Source of the DNA: Streptomyces sp. NBC_00554
GTDB lineage: Bacteria > Actinomycetota > Actinomycetes > Streptomycetales > Streptomycetaceae
DNA: 64,000 nt
Assembly: GCF_041431135.1 (NCBI RefSeq)
Contig: NZ_CP107799.1
Coordinates: 1,860,001-1,924,000 of the forward strand
Direction: 5' to 3'
Shown here: piece by piece, positions 16,520 to 23,764 of the stretch
Numbering within the stretch: position 1 is the stretch's first letter
Layout: each line of letters begins with the position of its first letter
Notes under the pieces: generated by a model
What the model was told of the DNA's origin: nothing
Database searches by the model: none
Seen by the model: the letters and a program-made list of their open reading frames with translations, nothing else
Made by a program: the position numbers and the translations under genes

Positions 16520-18118
16520 GTGATACCCGAAGCCGACATCCTCGTCGTGGGCGGCGGCCTTGGCGGCGTGGCCGCCGCACTCGCCGCCTGCCGGGCAGGA
16601 CGCAGCGTCGTGCTCACCGAGGAGACGGACTGGATCGGCGGCCAGCTCACCAGCCAGGCCGTACCGCCCGACGAGCACCCGTGGGTCGAGCGGTTCGGCA
16701 CGACCGCCTCGTACCGCCGGCTGCGTGAGGAGATCCGGAGCTACTACCGCCACTGGTACCCGCTGCGGGCCGAGGCCCTGGCGCTCGCCGACCTCAACCC
16801 GGGAGCGGGCCGCGTCAGCAAGCTCTGCCACGAGCCGAGGGTCGCCCTCGCCGTCCTGGAGGGCATGCTCGCGCCCCACCGGGCAGCCGGGCGGCTGACC
16901 GTACTCACCGAGCACCGGCCGGTCTCCGCCGAGTCCGACAACGATGTCGTACGGTCGGTGACCCTGAAGGACCTGCGCGACGGGACGCATCGCACTCTCA
17001 CCGCGCGTTACGTCCTGGACGCCACCGAGACGGGCGAACTCCTCCATCTCGCGGGCGTCGAGCACGCGAACGGGGCCGAGGCACGCGCCGAGTTCGACGA
17101 GCCACACGCCCCCGACGAGGCCCAGCCCCTCAACCAGCAGGGCATCACCGTCACCTTCGCGCTCTCCCACCACGAGGGCGAGGACCACACCATCGACCGC
17201 CCGGAGGACTTCGACTTCTGGCGCACCTACCAGCCCTCGTTCTGGCCGGGCCCGCTGCTCGGCTTCGAGGCACCCGATCCGCGCACGATGGAGCCGGTGC
17301 CGCGGACCTTCGTACCGAATCCGGCCCTCGACCCGCTCGGCGTCTCCGCCGACCAGAGCGCCGACGCCGGTGACAAGGAGCTTTGGGGCTTCCGCCGCAT
17401 CCTCGCCCGCAAGCTGCACTCCCCGGGCGCCTTCGATTCCGACATCACGCTCGTCAACTGGCCGCTCAACGACTACTGGCTCAAGCCGTACATCGGACAG
17501 GAGGCCGAAGCGCTGCGCGAGGCACGTCAGTTGTCGCTGTCGCTGCTGTACTGGCTGCAGACCGAGGCGCCGCGCACGGACGGCGGCACCGGATTCCCGG
17601 GCCTGCGGATCCGCCCGGACGTGACCGGCACGGCGGACGGCCTGGCCAAGGCCGCGTACGTCCGCGAGTCCCGCCGTATCAAAGCCGTCACCACCGTCAC
17701 CGAGCACGACGTGGCGATCGACCTGGTCGGCCCATACGGCGGCACCAAGCACCGGGACTCCGTCGGCGTCGGCAGCTACCGCATCGACCTGCATCCCTCG
17801 ACCGGCGGCGACAACTACATCGACATCGGGTCCGTGCCGTTCGAGATCCCGCTCGGCGCGCTCGTGCCGCGCCGGGTGCGCAACCTGCTGCCCGCCGGCA
17901 AGAACATCGGCACCACGCACATCACCAACGGCTGCTACCGGCTCCACCCGGTGGAGTGGAACGTCGGCGAGGTCGCCGGTGCCCTGGCCGCGCACTGCGT
18001 CAACGAGGACGTCGAACCGCACCAGGTGCAGGCCGAGGACAAGCGGTTCGAGGAGTTCGCGCGGCTGCTCGACCGCGACGGAGTGCAACGCCACTGGCCG
18101 GACGTACGCGGCTACTGA
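16520..18118 (+). CDS. FAD-dependent oxidoreductase (FAD_oxidored family)
   Basis: A 532-residue flavoprotein. The dinucleotide-binding motif GGGLGG lies at about 10-15 ('ADILVVGGGLGGVAAALAACRAGRSVVLTEETDWIGGQ'), with the usual 'GGQLTSQAV' flavin-proximal block just after. A C-terminal FAD loop ('LPAGKNIGTTHITNGCYRLHPVEWNVGEVAGALAAH') closes the fold. The sequence looks like the Pfam FAD_oxidored group, often found in bacterial carbohydrate or acid catabolism clusters but poorly characterised. GTG 16520 follows AGGAGAAGC, 50 bases after the LacI stop. Substrate is unknown; oxidation of a hydroxy or amino acid would fit the transporter in the operon. Confidence 0.85.
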   Translation: MIPEADILVVGGGLGGVAAALAACRAGRSVVLTEETDWIGGQLTSQAVPPDEHPWVERFGTTASYRRLREEIRSYYRHWYPLRAEALALADLNPGAGRVSKLCHEPRVALAVLEGMLAPHRAAGRLTVLTEHRPVSAESDNDVVRSVTLKDLRDGTHRTLTARYVLDATETGELLHLAGVEHANGAEARAEFDEPHAPDEAQPLNQQGITVTFALSHHEGEDHTIDRPEDFDFWRTYQPSFWPGPLLGFEAPDPRTMEPVPRTFVPNPALDPLGVSADQSADAGDKELWGFRRILARKLHSPGAFDSDITLVNWPLNDYWLKPYIGQEAEALREARQLSLSLLYWLQTEAPRTDGGTGFPGLRIRPDVTGTADGLAKAAYVRESRRIKAVTTVTEHDVAIDLVGPYGGTKHRDSVGVGSYRIDLHPSTGGDNYIDIGSVPFEIPLGALVPRRVRNLLPAGKNIGTTHITNGCYRLHPVEWNVGEVAGALAAHCVNEDVEPHQVQAEDKRFEEFARLLDRDGVQRHWPDVRGY

Positions 18119-18217
18119 ACACACCCCGCGTGGACGGGAGTTCGGGCGGGGCGGCTCCACCCGCCCCGCCCGGTGACCGCCCGCGCGAACCGATCCAGCA
18201 CAAGGAGGTGCCCGGAC

Positions 18218-20350
18218 ATGAACACACACCGCATCCGCGTCGGCATCGACGTGGGCGGAACCTTCACCGACGCCGTGGCCGTGGACGCCACGACCCTCGA
18301 ACTCCTGGGGCAGGTCAAGGTCCCCACCAGCCACCATCACGAGGACGGCGTCGCACACGGCATCGTCGAGGCGCTCGACCGGCTCCTGGAGCAGACCGGC
18401 TGCGCCCCGGCCGACGTCGCCTTCCTGGCGCACGGCACGACCCAGGCTACCAACGCCCTCCTGGAGGGCGACGTGGCGACCGTCGGACTGATCGGCATCG
18501 GGACCGGCCCCGCAGCGGTGCTCACCCGCCGCCTCGCCTCGTTCGGCAAGCTCGAACTCGCCCCCGGCAAAAGGCTTCCGCTGGTCTACGCACATGTCAC
18601 CGACCCTCAGGACACGGCAGCCGTCCGCAGCGCCGTCGAGCAGTTGAAGGGCGAAGGCGCCCAAGTCCTCGTCGCCAGCCAGCCGTTCAGCGTCGACCGT
18701 CCCGAGGGCGAGCAGACCGTCCTGGACGCGGCACGGCCGTACGGGCTGCCGATGACCGCCGCGCACGAGATCACCTCGCTGTACGGGCTGCACAAGCGCA
18801 CCCGCACCGCCGTGGTCAACGCTGCGATCCTGCCCCGCATGCTGGCCACCGCCGACCTCGTCGACGCCTCCATCACCAAGGCCGGCGTGACCGCGCCGCT
18901 GATGGTGATGCGCTGCGACGGCGGTGTGATGGCGCTCGGCGAGATGCGCCGCCGGCCGCTCCTGACGGTTCTGTCGGGACCGGCGGCCGGAGTCGCGGGC
19001 GCCCTGATGCAGGAGCGGGTGAGCGAGGGCGTGTTCCTGGAGACCGGAGGCACCTCGACCGACATCAGCGTCGTACGCCGCGGCAAGGTCGCCGTCCGGC
19101 ACGCCACCATCCTCGGCAAGACCTCGTATCTGAGCGCCCTCGACGTGCGCACCGTCGGCGTCGGCGGCGGCTCCATGGTGCGGATCGGCGAAGGCCGGGT
19201 GACGGGCGTGGGGCCGCGCAGCGCCCACATCGCGGGGCTGCCGTACGCCTGCTTCGCCTCCCCCGACCAGCTGCGCGACGCCAAGGTGGACACCGTCCGA
19301 CCCATGGACGGCGACCCCGCCGACTACGCCGTGCTCGACGCGGAGGGCGGGCGGTTCGCCGTCACGATGACCTGTGCCGCCAACGCCCTCGGCCGCGTCC
19401 CGGAGGGCGACTTCGCCCGCTGCGACCCCGAGAGCGCGCGTGCCGCGATCGAGCCGCTGGCCGCCCATCTCGGCACCGATGTCGCGACCGCGGCGACGCG
19501 GATCCTCGACGCGGGCATCGCCCAGGTGAAGTCGGTGGTGGACGCCATGATCCGCGACTACCGCCTCGACAAGGACACGGCGGTCCTCGTCGGCGGGGGC
19601 GGCGGTGCCGCGTCCGTCACCCCGCACCTGGCGCACACCAGCGGGATGGAGGGCCGGATCGCCCGCCACAACGAGGTCATCAGCCCCATCGGCGTCGCCC
19701 TCGCGCTCGTACGGGAACAGGTCGAGCGGATCGTGCCCGGTGGTGCCACGCAGGAGCAGATCCTCGCCGTCCGGGCCGAGGCGGAGCGGGCGGTCGTCGC
19801 CCAGGGCGCCGCCGCCGAAGGCGTCGAGGTCGAGATCACCGTCGACCCGCAGACCAACACCGTGCGCGCGGTCGCGACCGGCGCCACCGAACTGCGCACC
19901 CAGGACCGGTCCCACCGCGCCGACGACACCGAGCGCCTGCATGCCGCGGCGGCCAGTCTCAAGACCGATCCCGCAGCCGTCCAGGTCCTCGCGGGCACCG
20001 CCGCCCACACCGTCTACGGCACCGAGACGCGCCGCCGACTGCGGCCGACCCGCCGCCCCATACGGATCGTCGACGTGGACGGCGTCGTACGCCACCACGC
20101 CGCCGACGCCCGCGTGGAGACCACCACCGTGGCCGGCGCCCCGGAGGTGCTCGCCCGGCTGGTGGGCGAGTCCACCTCGTACGGCGACGGCGGGGTGCGC
20201 GCTCCCGCCCTGCGGCTGCTGCTCGGCTCCCGCATCGCCGACCTGTCCGGCGTCCTCGATCCCCAGCCGCTGCTGGCGCTGGCCCGCAGCGAGTTGCGGG
20301 CCCGCGCCGCCGACGAGCCGGTGGTCGCGGTACTGGAGGTGCGGTCATGA
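18218..20350 (+). CDS. Hydantoinase/oxoprolinase family protein (HyuA-like)
   Basis: A 710-residue ASKHA-fold ATPase of the N-methylhydantoinase A/5-oxoprolinase/acetone carboxylase group. The phosphate-binding start 'RVGIDVGGTFTDAVAVD' is at about residues 6-22, 'FLAHGTTQATNALLEGD' follows, and the second phosphate region 'LETGGTSTDISVV' is near 280. These enzymes use ATP to open cyclic amides or to activate a carbonyl. The usual partner is a HyuB subunit (hydantoinase B), which is absent here. The next gene instead encodes a small HExxH protein, overlapping by 4 bases (ATGA). AAGGAGGTG precedes the ATG by 7 bases. Confidence 0.88.
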   Translation: MNTHRIRVGIDVGGTFTDAVAVDATTLELLGQVKVPTSHHHEDGVAHGIVEALDRLLEQTGCAPADVAFLAHGTTQATNALLEGDVATVGLIGIGTGPAAVLTRRLASFGKLELAPGKRLPLVYAHVTDPQDTAAVRSAVEQLKGEGAQVLVASQPFSVDRPEGEQTVLDAARPYGLPMTAAHEITSLYGLHKRTRTAVVNAAILPRMLATADLVDASITKAGVTAPLMVMRCDGGVMALGEMRRRPLLTVLSGPAAGVAGALMQERVSEGVFLETGGTSTDISVVRRGKVAVRHATILGKTSYLSALDVRTVGVGGGSMVRIGEGRVTGVGPRSAHIAGLPYACFASPDQLRDAKVDTVRPMDGDPADYAVLDAEGGRFAVTMTCAANALGRVPEGDFARCDPESARAAIEPLAAHLGTDVATAATRILDAGIAQVKSVVDAMIRDYRLDKDTAVLVGGGGGAASVTPHLAHTSGMEGRIARHNEVISPIGVALALVREQVERIVPGGATQEQILAVRAEAERAVVAQGAAAEGVEVEITVDPQTNTVRAVATGATELRTQDRSHRADDTERLHAAAASLKTDPAAVQVLAGTAAHTVYGTETRRRLRPTRRPIRIVDVDGVVRHHAADARVETTTVAGAPEVLARLVGESTSYGDGGVRAPALRLLLGSRIADLSGVLDPQPLLALARSELRARAADEPVVAVLEVRS

Positions 20351-20946
20351 CGGCCACTGACCTCACCCTCCAGGAGCGGGAGTTGATGGATCCCGCGTCC
20401 GTCGACGACATCGAATGGGCCGTACGGCTGCTGGCCGCCACGCCCACTCACGAGGGCCGCGACCGCGAACTGCTGCGCCAATGGGCCCGCAAGGCCGACG
20501 AGTTCGGGTCCCGACTCGCCCCCGTCCCGTCCACGGCCCGCGTCGTCGAGCGGGACGGCGGCCTGGATCGGATGCTGCTCGCCCGCTACACCTCACGGCC
20601 CCCGACGGTCGAGCTCTACACCGACACGCTCGCCCTCGCCGAGGAGTTGGTGGACGCACGCGGCTGGCGCGGCTGGTACCCGTTGGGCTCGGTGCGCGCC
20701 GCCGCCCTGGCCCATGAGGCCGTGCACGCCCACTTCCACCACGGCCCGGCGAAGGCCGCGCTCAAGCAGGCGCTCGACCACACCGTGCTGCGCCTCGGAC
20801 GCCACCGCGTGACCGGTCATGTCGCCGGTGCCGAGGAGGTCGCAGCGCACGCCTACGCCCGAACCGTCTGCGGACTCGGCCGCAGCCCCCTGCTCCTCAC
20901 CGCCGCGCTCCGTGCGGCGCTCACCCGGCCCGGAAGAGAGAAGTGA
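20347..20946 (+). CDS. Uncharacterised small HExxH (putative zincin-like) protein
   Basis: A 199-residue protein that I do not recognise. It is Arg/Ala/Leu-rich, without a signal peptide or membrane segment, and mostly helical. A HEAVH motif at residues 123-127 ('ALAHEAVHAHFHHG') matches the HExxH zinc-binding helix, and 'GAEEVAAHAYA' 36 residues later offers the Glu (163 or 164) expected as third ligand in gluzincin-like folds such as ImmA/IrrE. The start overlaps the hydantoinase stop (ATGA), and the stop is 3 bases before the permease ATG, so it is translationally coupled within the operon. It may be a hydrolase taking the place of a HyuB subunit; this is inference. Confidence 0.75.
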   Translation: MTATDLTLQERELMDPASVDDIEWAVRLLAATPTHEGRDRELLRQWARKADEFGSRLAPVPSTARVVERDGGLDRMLLARYTSRPPTVELYTDTLALAEELVDARGWRGWYPLGSVRAAALAHEAVHAHFHHGPAKAALKQALDHTVLRLGRHRVTGHVAGAEEVAAHAYARTVCGLGRSPLLLTAALRAALTRPGREK

Positions 20947-20949
20947 CCC

Positions 20950-22230
20950 ATGGGTGTCGTCATCCTTCTCGTCATGGCGGCCGGTGTCGCCCTGATGCTC
21001 ACCCGCAGACTGCCCACCGCCTTCGCCCTTGCCCTGCTCGCCGTCGCCATCGCCTTTCTCGCCGGGGCACCGCTCACCGGCAAGAACAGCGTGCTGGACA
21101 CCGTCCTCCAGGAAGGCGCGCCCACCCTGGCCGCCACCATGATCGCGATCATTCTGGGCTCCTGGCTGGGCAAACTCCTCGACGAGACCGGCATCGCGGG
21201 CACCCTCGTCCGCAAGATCGTCGAGTTCGGCGGTGACCGCCCGACCGTCGTGGCCCTCGGTGTCCTCGCCGTGTCCGCACTCGTCGGTACGGTGACCGGC
21301 TCGGCACCCGCCGCCATGCTCGCCGGCATCATCGGCATCCCCGCCATGATCGCCGTCGGCGTGCCCAAGGTGACCGCCGCGGGCACGGTACTGATGGGCA
21401 TCGCCGTGGGCATCCCCTTCGAGCTGCCGCTGTGGCAGTTCTTCTCCACCGCGCTGGAACTGCCGATCCCGACCGTGCGCGGCTTCATGGTGAAACTCTT
21501 CCCGTTCGCCCTGGCCGCCGCTCTCGCGTTCGTCCTCGTCGAGACGCGAAGGCGGGGCACCGAGCACGCCTGGTCGCTCAAGTCCGTTGACGCGAAGCCT
21601 CGTTCACGACGCGAGGAGCTGGGCGACGCGCCCTGGTACGCATTGCTCGCCCCCGCCGTGCCGCTCGTTCTCGCCCTGGGCTTCGAACTCGCCATCATTC
21701 CCTCGCTGTTGGCGGGCGTCCTGTACGCGCTGGTCACCACGACCCGGCCCGGCGCGATGAACAAGCGGCTACTGCGCACCCTGTACGGCGGTTTCGAGGT
21801 GGCCGCCCCGCCGCTCGTCCTGTTCATCGCCATCGGCATCCTGCTCGCGGCCGTGAAACTGCCCGGCGCCGTCGACGCACTCGAACCGCTCGTCAAGGCC
21901 GTCAGCCCGCACAACCCCGTGGTGTTCGTCCTCGTCTTCACGCTCCTCGTCCCGCTGTGCCTCTACCGCGGCCCCCTCAACGTGTTCGGGCTCGGCGCGG
22001 GCATCGCCGGCGTCCTCATCGCCACCGGCATCTACCCCGCGGTCGCCGTCCTCGGCATGGCCACCTCGTACAACCAGGTGTTCGGCGTCGCCGACCCCAC
22101 CAGCACACAGACCGTGTGGAGTGCCCAGTACGCGGGCGTCACTCCCCAACAGGTCATGGTGCGCACCCTGCCGTACGTCTGGGCGGTCGCCCTCGGCGGC
22201 CTGTGCGTCACCGCCGCCACCTACCTCTGA
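20950..22230 (+). CDS. GntP/citrate-transporter-like permease
   Basis: A 426-residue membrane protein with about 12 helices in two halves, joined by a polar loop near residues 200-225 ('VETRRRGTEHAWSLKSVDAKPRSRREELGDAPW'). The pattern 'GVALMLTRRLPTAFALALLAVAIAFLAG', the 'TGSAPAAMLAGIIGIPAM' helix-break motif and its C-terminal counterpart 'YRGPLNVFGLGAG' place it in the ion-transporter superfamily (gluconate, citrate, dicarboxylate permeases). It should import an organic acid or sugar acid with protons or sodium. Only 3 bases separate it from the HExxH gene. The solute is probably the substrate of the operon's enzymes. Confidence 0.8.
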   Translation: MGVVILLVMAAGVALMLTRRLPTAFALALLAVAIAFLAGAPLTGKNSVLDTVLQEGAPTLAATMIAIILGSWLGKLLDETGIAGTLVRKIVEFGGDRPTVVALGVLAVSALVGTVTGSAPAAMLAGIIGIPAMIAVGVPKVTAAGTVLMGIAVGIPFELPLWQFFSTALELPIPTVRGFMVKLFPFALAAALAFVLVETRRRGTEHAWSLKSVDAKPRSRREELGDAPWYALLAPAVPLVLALGFELAIIPSLLAGVLYALVTTTRPGAMNKRLLRTLYGGFEVAAPPLVLFIAIGILLAAVKLPGAVDALEPLVKAVSPHNPVVFVLVFTLLVPLCLYRGPLNVFGLGAGIAGVLIATGIYPAVAVLGMATSYNQVFGVADPTSTQTVWSAQYAGVTPQQVMVRTLPYVWAVALGGLCVTAATYL

Positions 22231-22260
22231 GCCGCACACCTTCTGGCATTGGAGACCACC

Positions 22261-23262
22261 ATGCACGAGCAGCACCTCGACCGGCGTCTCTTCCTGCGAG
22301 CCACCGCCGCCACCGGAGCCGCCCTCACCGTCGGCACGGCCCTGGGCGCCCAGTCCGCGGCCGCGGCACCCGGCGGATTCCCCGACTACGCCTACGTCCG
22401 CACGCTTCTGACGCCGTCTCAGCTGAAGTACAACCCGACCGGCGAGATCATCTTCCCCTGCATCAGAGGCGTCTACGACAAACTGAGCGCCCCACTCGGC
22501 CGCTACTACCTGTACTACGCGCCGCACGACACGCCAGGTGGGATCTGCCTGGCCTACGGCAACTCGCTGGAAGGGCCGTTCACCGAGTACCCGTCGAACC
22601 CGATCGTCTCCAACAAGTGGTCCCCGCACTACTCCGTCAGCCATGTCTCCTCCCCCCACGTGCTGTGGAACGAGGACGCCAAGGAGTTCTGGCTGTACTT
22701 CCACGGCGAGAACACCACGACGCGCCTCGCCCGCTCGGCCGACGGGATCCACTTCACGTACGACAAGGTCGTCCTGTCGGCGTCCATGCTCCCGGCAGGA
22801 ACCAACGAGACGTCGTACGCCCGGGTCTTCCGCCACGACCTGCCCTCGCGCGGCGCCCGCTACGTGATGGTCTTCATGCTGAACAACACCACCAACCACC
22901 GTGACATCCACTGGGGTTGGTCCGCCGACGGCCGCACCTGGACCTACGACCAGACGCCGCTGATCCGGCACGGGGACGTCGGCGCCGTCAACGTCGGCGG
23001 CCCGCACCTTCTCTACCGCAACGGCAGCACCTACGTCGTCTACAACAAGGACAAGGAGAGCGGCGGCGACATCATGATCACCGAGGTCGGCAACGACTTC
23101 AGCAAGCGCAGCCACCTCGGCGTCTTCTACAACTCCCGCAGCACGGCTCCGGAGAACGGGCGCTCCGCGGCACCCACCTTCGGTACCGACGGCGGCGTCC
23201 CGTACATGATCTACGAGGCGGGAGAGCGGCTCGCGGGGGCCATCGCGGTCGCCCGAGGCTGA
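22261..23262 (+). CDS. Tat-exported five-bladed beta-propeller glycosidase-like protein
   Basis: A 333-residue protein with a twin-arginine signal ('DRRLFLRATAATGAALTVG', cleavage after 'AQSAAAA' near 38). The mature part shows repeated blades such as 'GRYYLYYAPHDTPGGICLAYGNSLEGPF', 'SPHVLWNEDAKEFWLYFHGE' and 'GGPHLLYRNGSTYVVYN', resembling the GH43/GH32/GH117 propeller folds. Likely acidic catalytic residues cannot be fixed without an alignment. It is the last gene of the operon, 30 bases behind the permease, and ends just before a strong terminator. Release of a sugar or sugar acid outside the cell for uptake by the permease is a sensible guess. Confidence 0.7.
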   Translation: MHEQHLDRRLFLRATAATGAALTVGTALGAQSAAAAPGGFPDYAYVRTLLTPSQLKYNPTGEIIFPCIRGVYDKLSAPLGRYYLYYAPHDTPGGICLAYGNSLEGPFTEYPSNPIVSNKWSPHYSVSHVSSPHVLWNEDAKEFWLYFHGENTTTRLARSADGIHFTYDKVVLSASMLPAGTNETSYARVFRHDLPSRGARYVMVFMLNNTTNHRDIHWGWSADGRTWTYDQTPLIRHGDVGAVNVGGPHLLYRNGSTYVVYNKDKESGGDIMITEVGNDFSKRSHLGVFYNSRSTAPENGRSAAPTFGTDGGVPYMIYEAGERLAGAIAVARG

Positions 23263-23269
23263 CTCGACA

Positions 23270-23314
23270 GGTCCCTCCCCGCCGACGTCCGGAACTCGTC
23301 GGCGGGGAGGGACC
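23270..23314 (+). terminator. Perfect 18-bp hairpin ending the LacI-headed operon
   Basis: Arms 23270-23287 and 23297-23314 are exact complements with a 9-base loop. The left arm begins 8 bases after the propeller gene stop. It faces the decayed lipoprotein gene on the other strand and may stop transcription both ways. Confidence 0.85.
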
Positions 23315-23321
23315 CGCCGCC

Positions 23322-23600
23322 TCACCGCGCCACCGCCTCCAACCAGAACGCCTTGCCCTTCGAGGTGTTCTCGGACAGGTCGATCGGCAGTCCCCCGGTG
23401 CGCAGCAGCTCGCCGGTGAACTCGCCTTTCGCGGTGCGGGCCTAGCTGGCGTCGTTGGTGCGTTGCGCGCGGTCCTCGTTGCCTCACCAGGTGAAGGTGA
23501 GCGTCGCTTTCCCGCTCGCTTCCGTGCTCGGCCCGTTGTCGCTGGAGCAGCCGGTGAGTCCCGCGAGGAGTAAATGCTTTGAGGGACCTGAGGTGCGTCT
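23322..23600 (-). pseudogene. Decayed solute-binding lipoprotein remnant
   Basis: Read on the minus strand, one frame gives 'KHLLLAGLTGCSSDNGPSTE', a lipoprotein signal with an LTGC lipobox, then 'GKATLTFTW', stop (23484-23486), 'GNEDRAQRTNDAS', stop (23442-23444), then 'ARTAKGEFTGELLRTGGL' and onward to a last stop at 23322. The join 'TFTW-GNEDRAQRT' matches the normal N-terminus of sugar ABC binding proteins (LTxWWWGNExR), so TGG to TGA caused the first stop. The tail does not look like a binding protein and may come from another gene after a deletion. Its upstream start is also lost. No cognate permease is nearby. Confidence 0.65.
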
Positions 23601-23690
23601 ACGACGGTCGGTACAGGTGAACTGCCGGGTACCGCAAGGGACTCCGGGAGCCTCGGCGTAGAAGCGACACGACCGCATGGCACAGCACGG

Positions 23691-23725
23691 CGCCGCGCGA
23701 CACCGCAGTGCGGTGCCGCGCGGCG
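23691..23725 (-). terminator. Hairpin downstream of the MMPL gene
   Basis: A 9-bp stem (23691-23699 with 23717-23725), one A-C mismatch, then a 6-bp stem (23701-23706 with 23710-23715) and a 3-base loop. It lies 40 bases beyond the MMPL stop on the minus strand. Confidence 0.65.
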
Positions 23726-23764
23726 CGGCGTGCCGTGGTCGGCCATCAAGGGCGACGGACCGGG

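Noticed and set aside
17383..20346. Upstream extension of the HExxH protein through the hydantoinase gene
   Set aside because: The frame is open only because of the base composition. The ATG overlapping the hydantoinase stop and the onset of a non-Arg/Pro composition mark the real start.
22261..23262. Calling the propeller protein a definite GH43 enzyme
   Set aside because: The blade pattern fits several propeller glycosidase families and I could not place the three catalytic acids with certainty.
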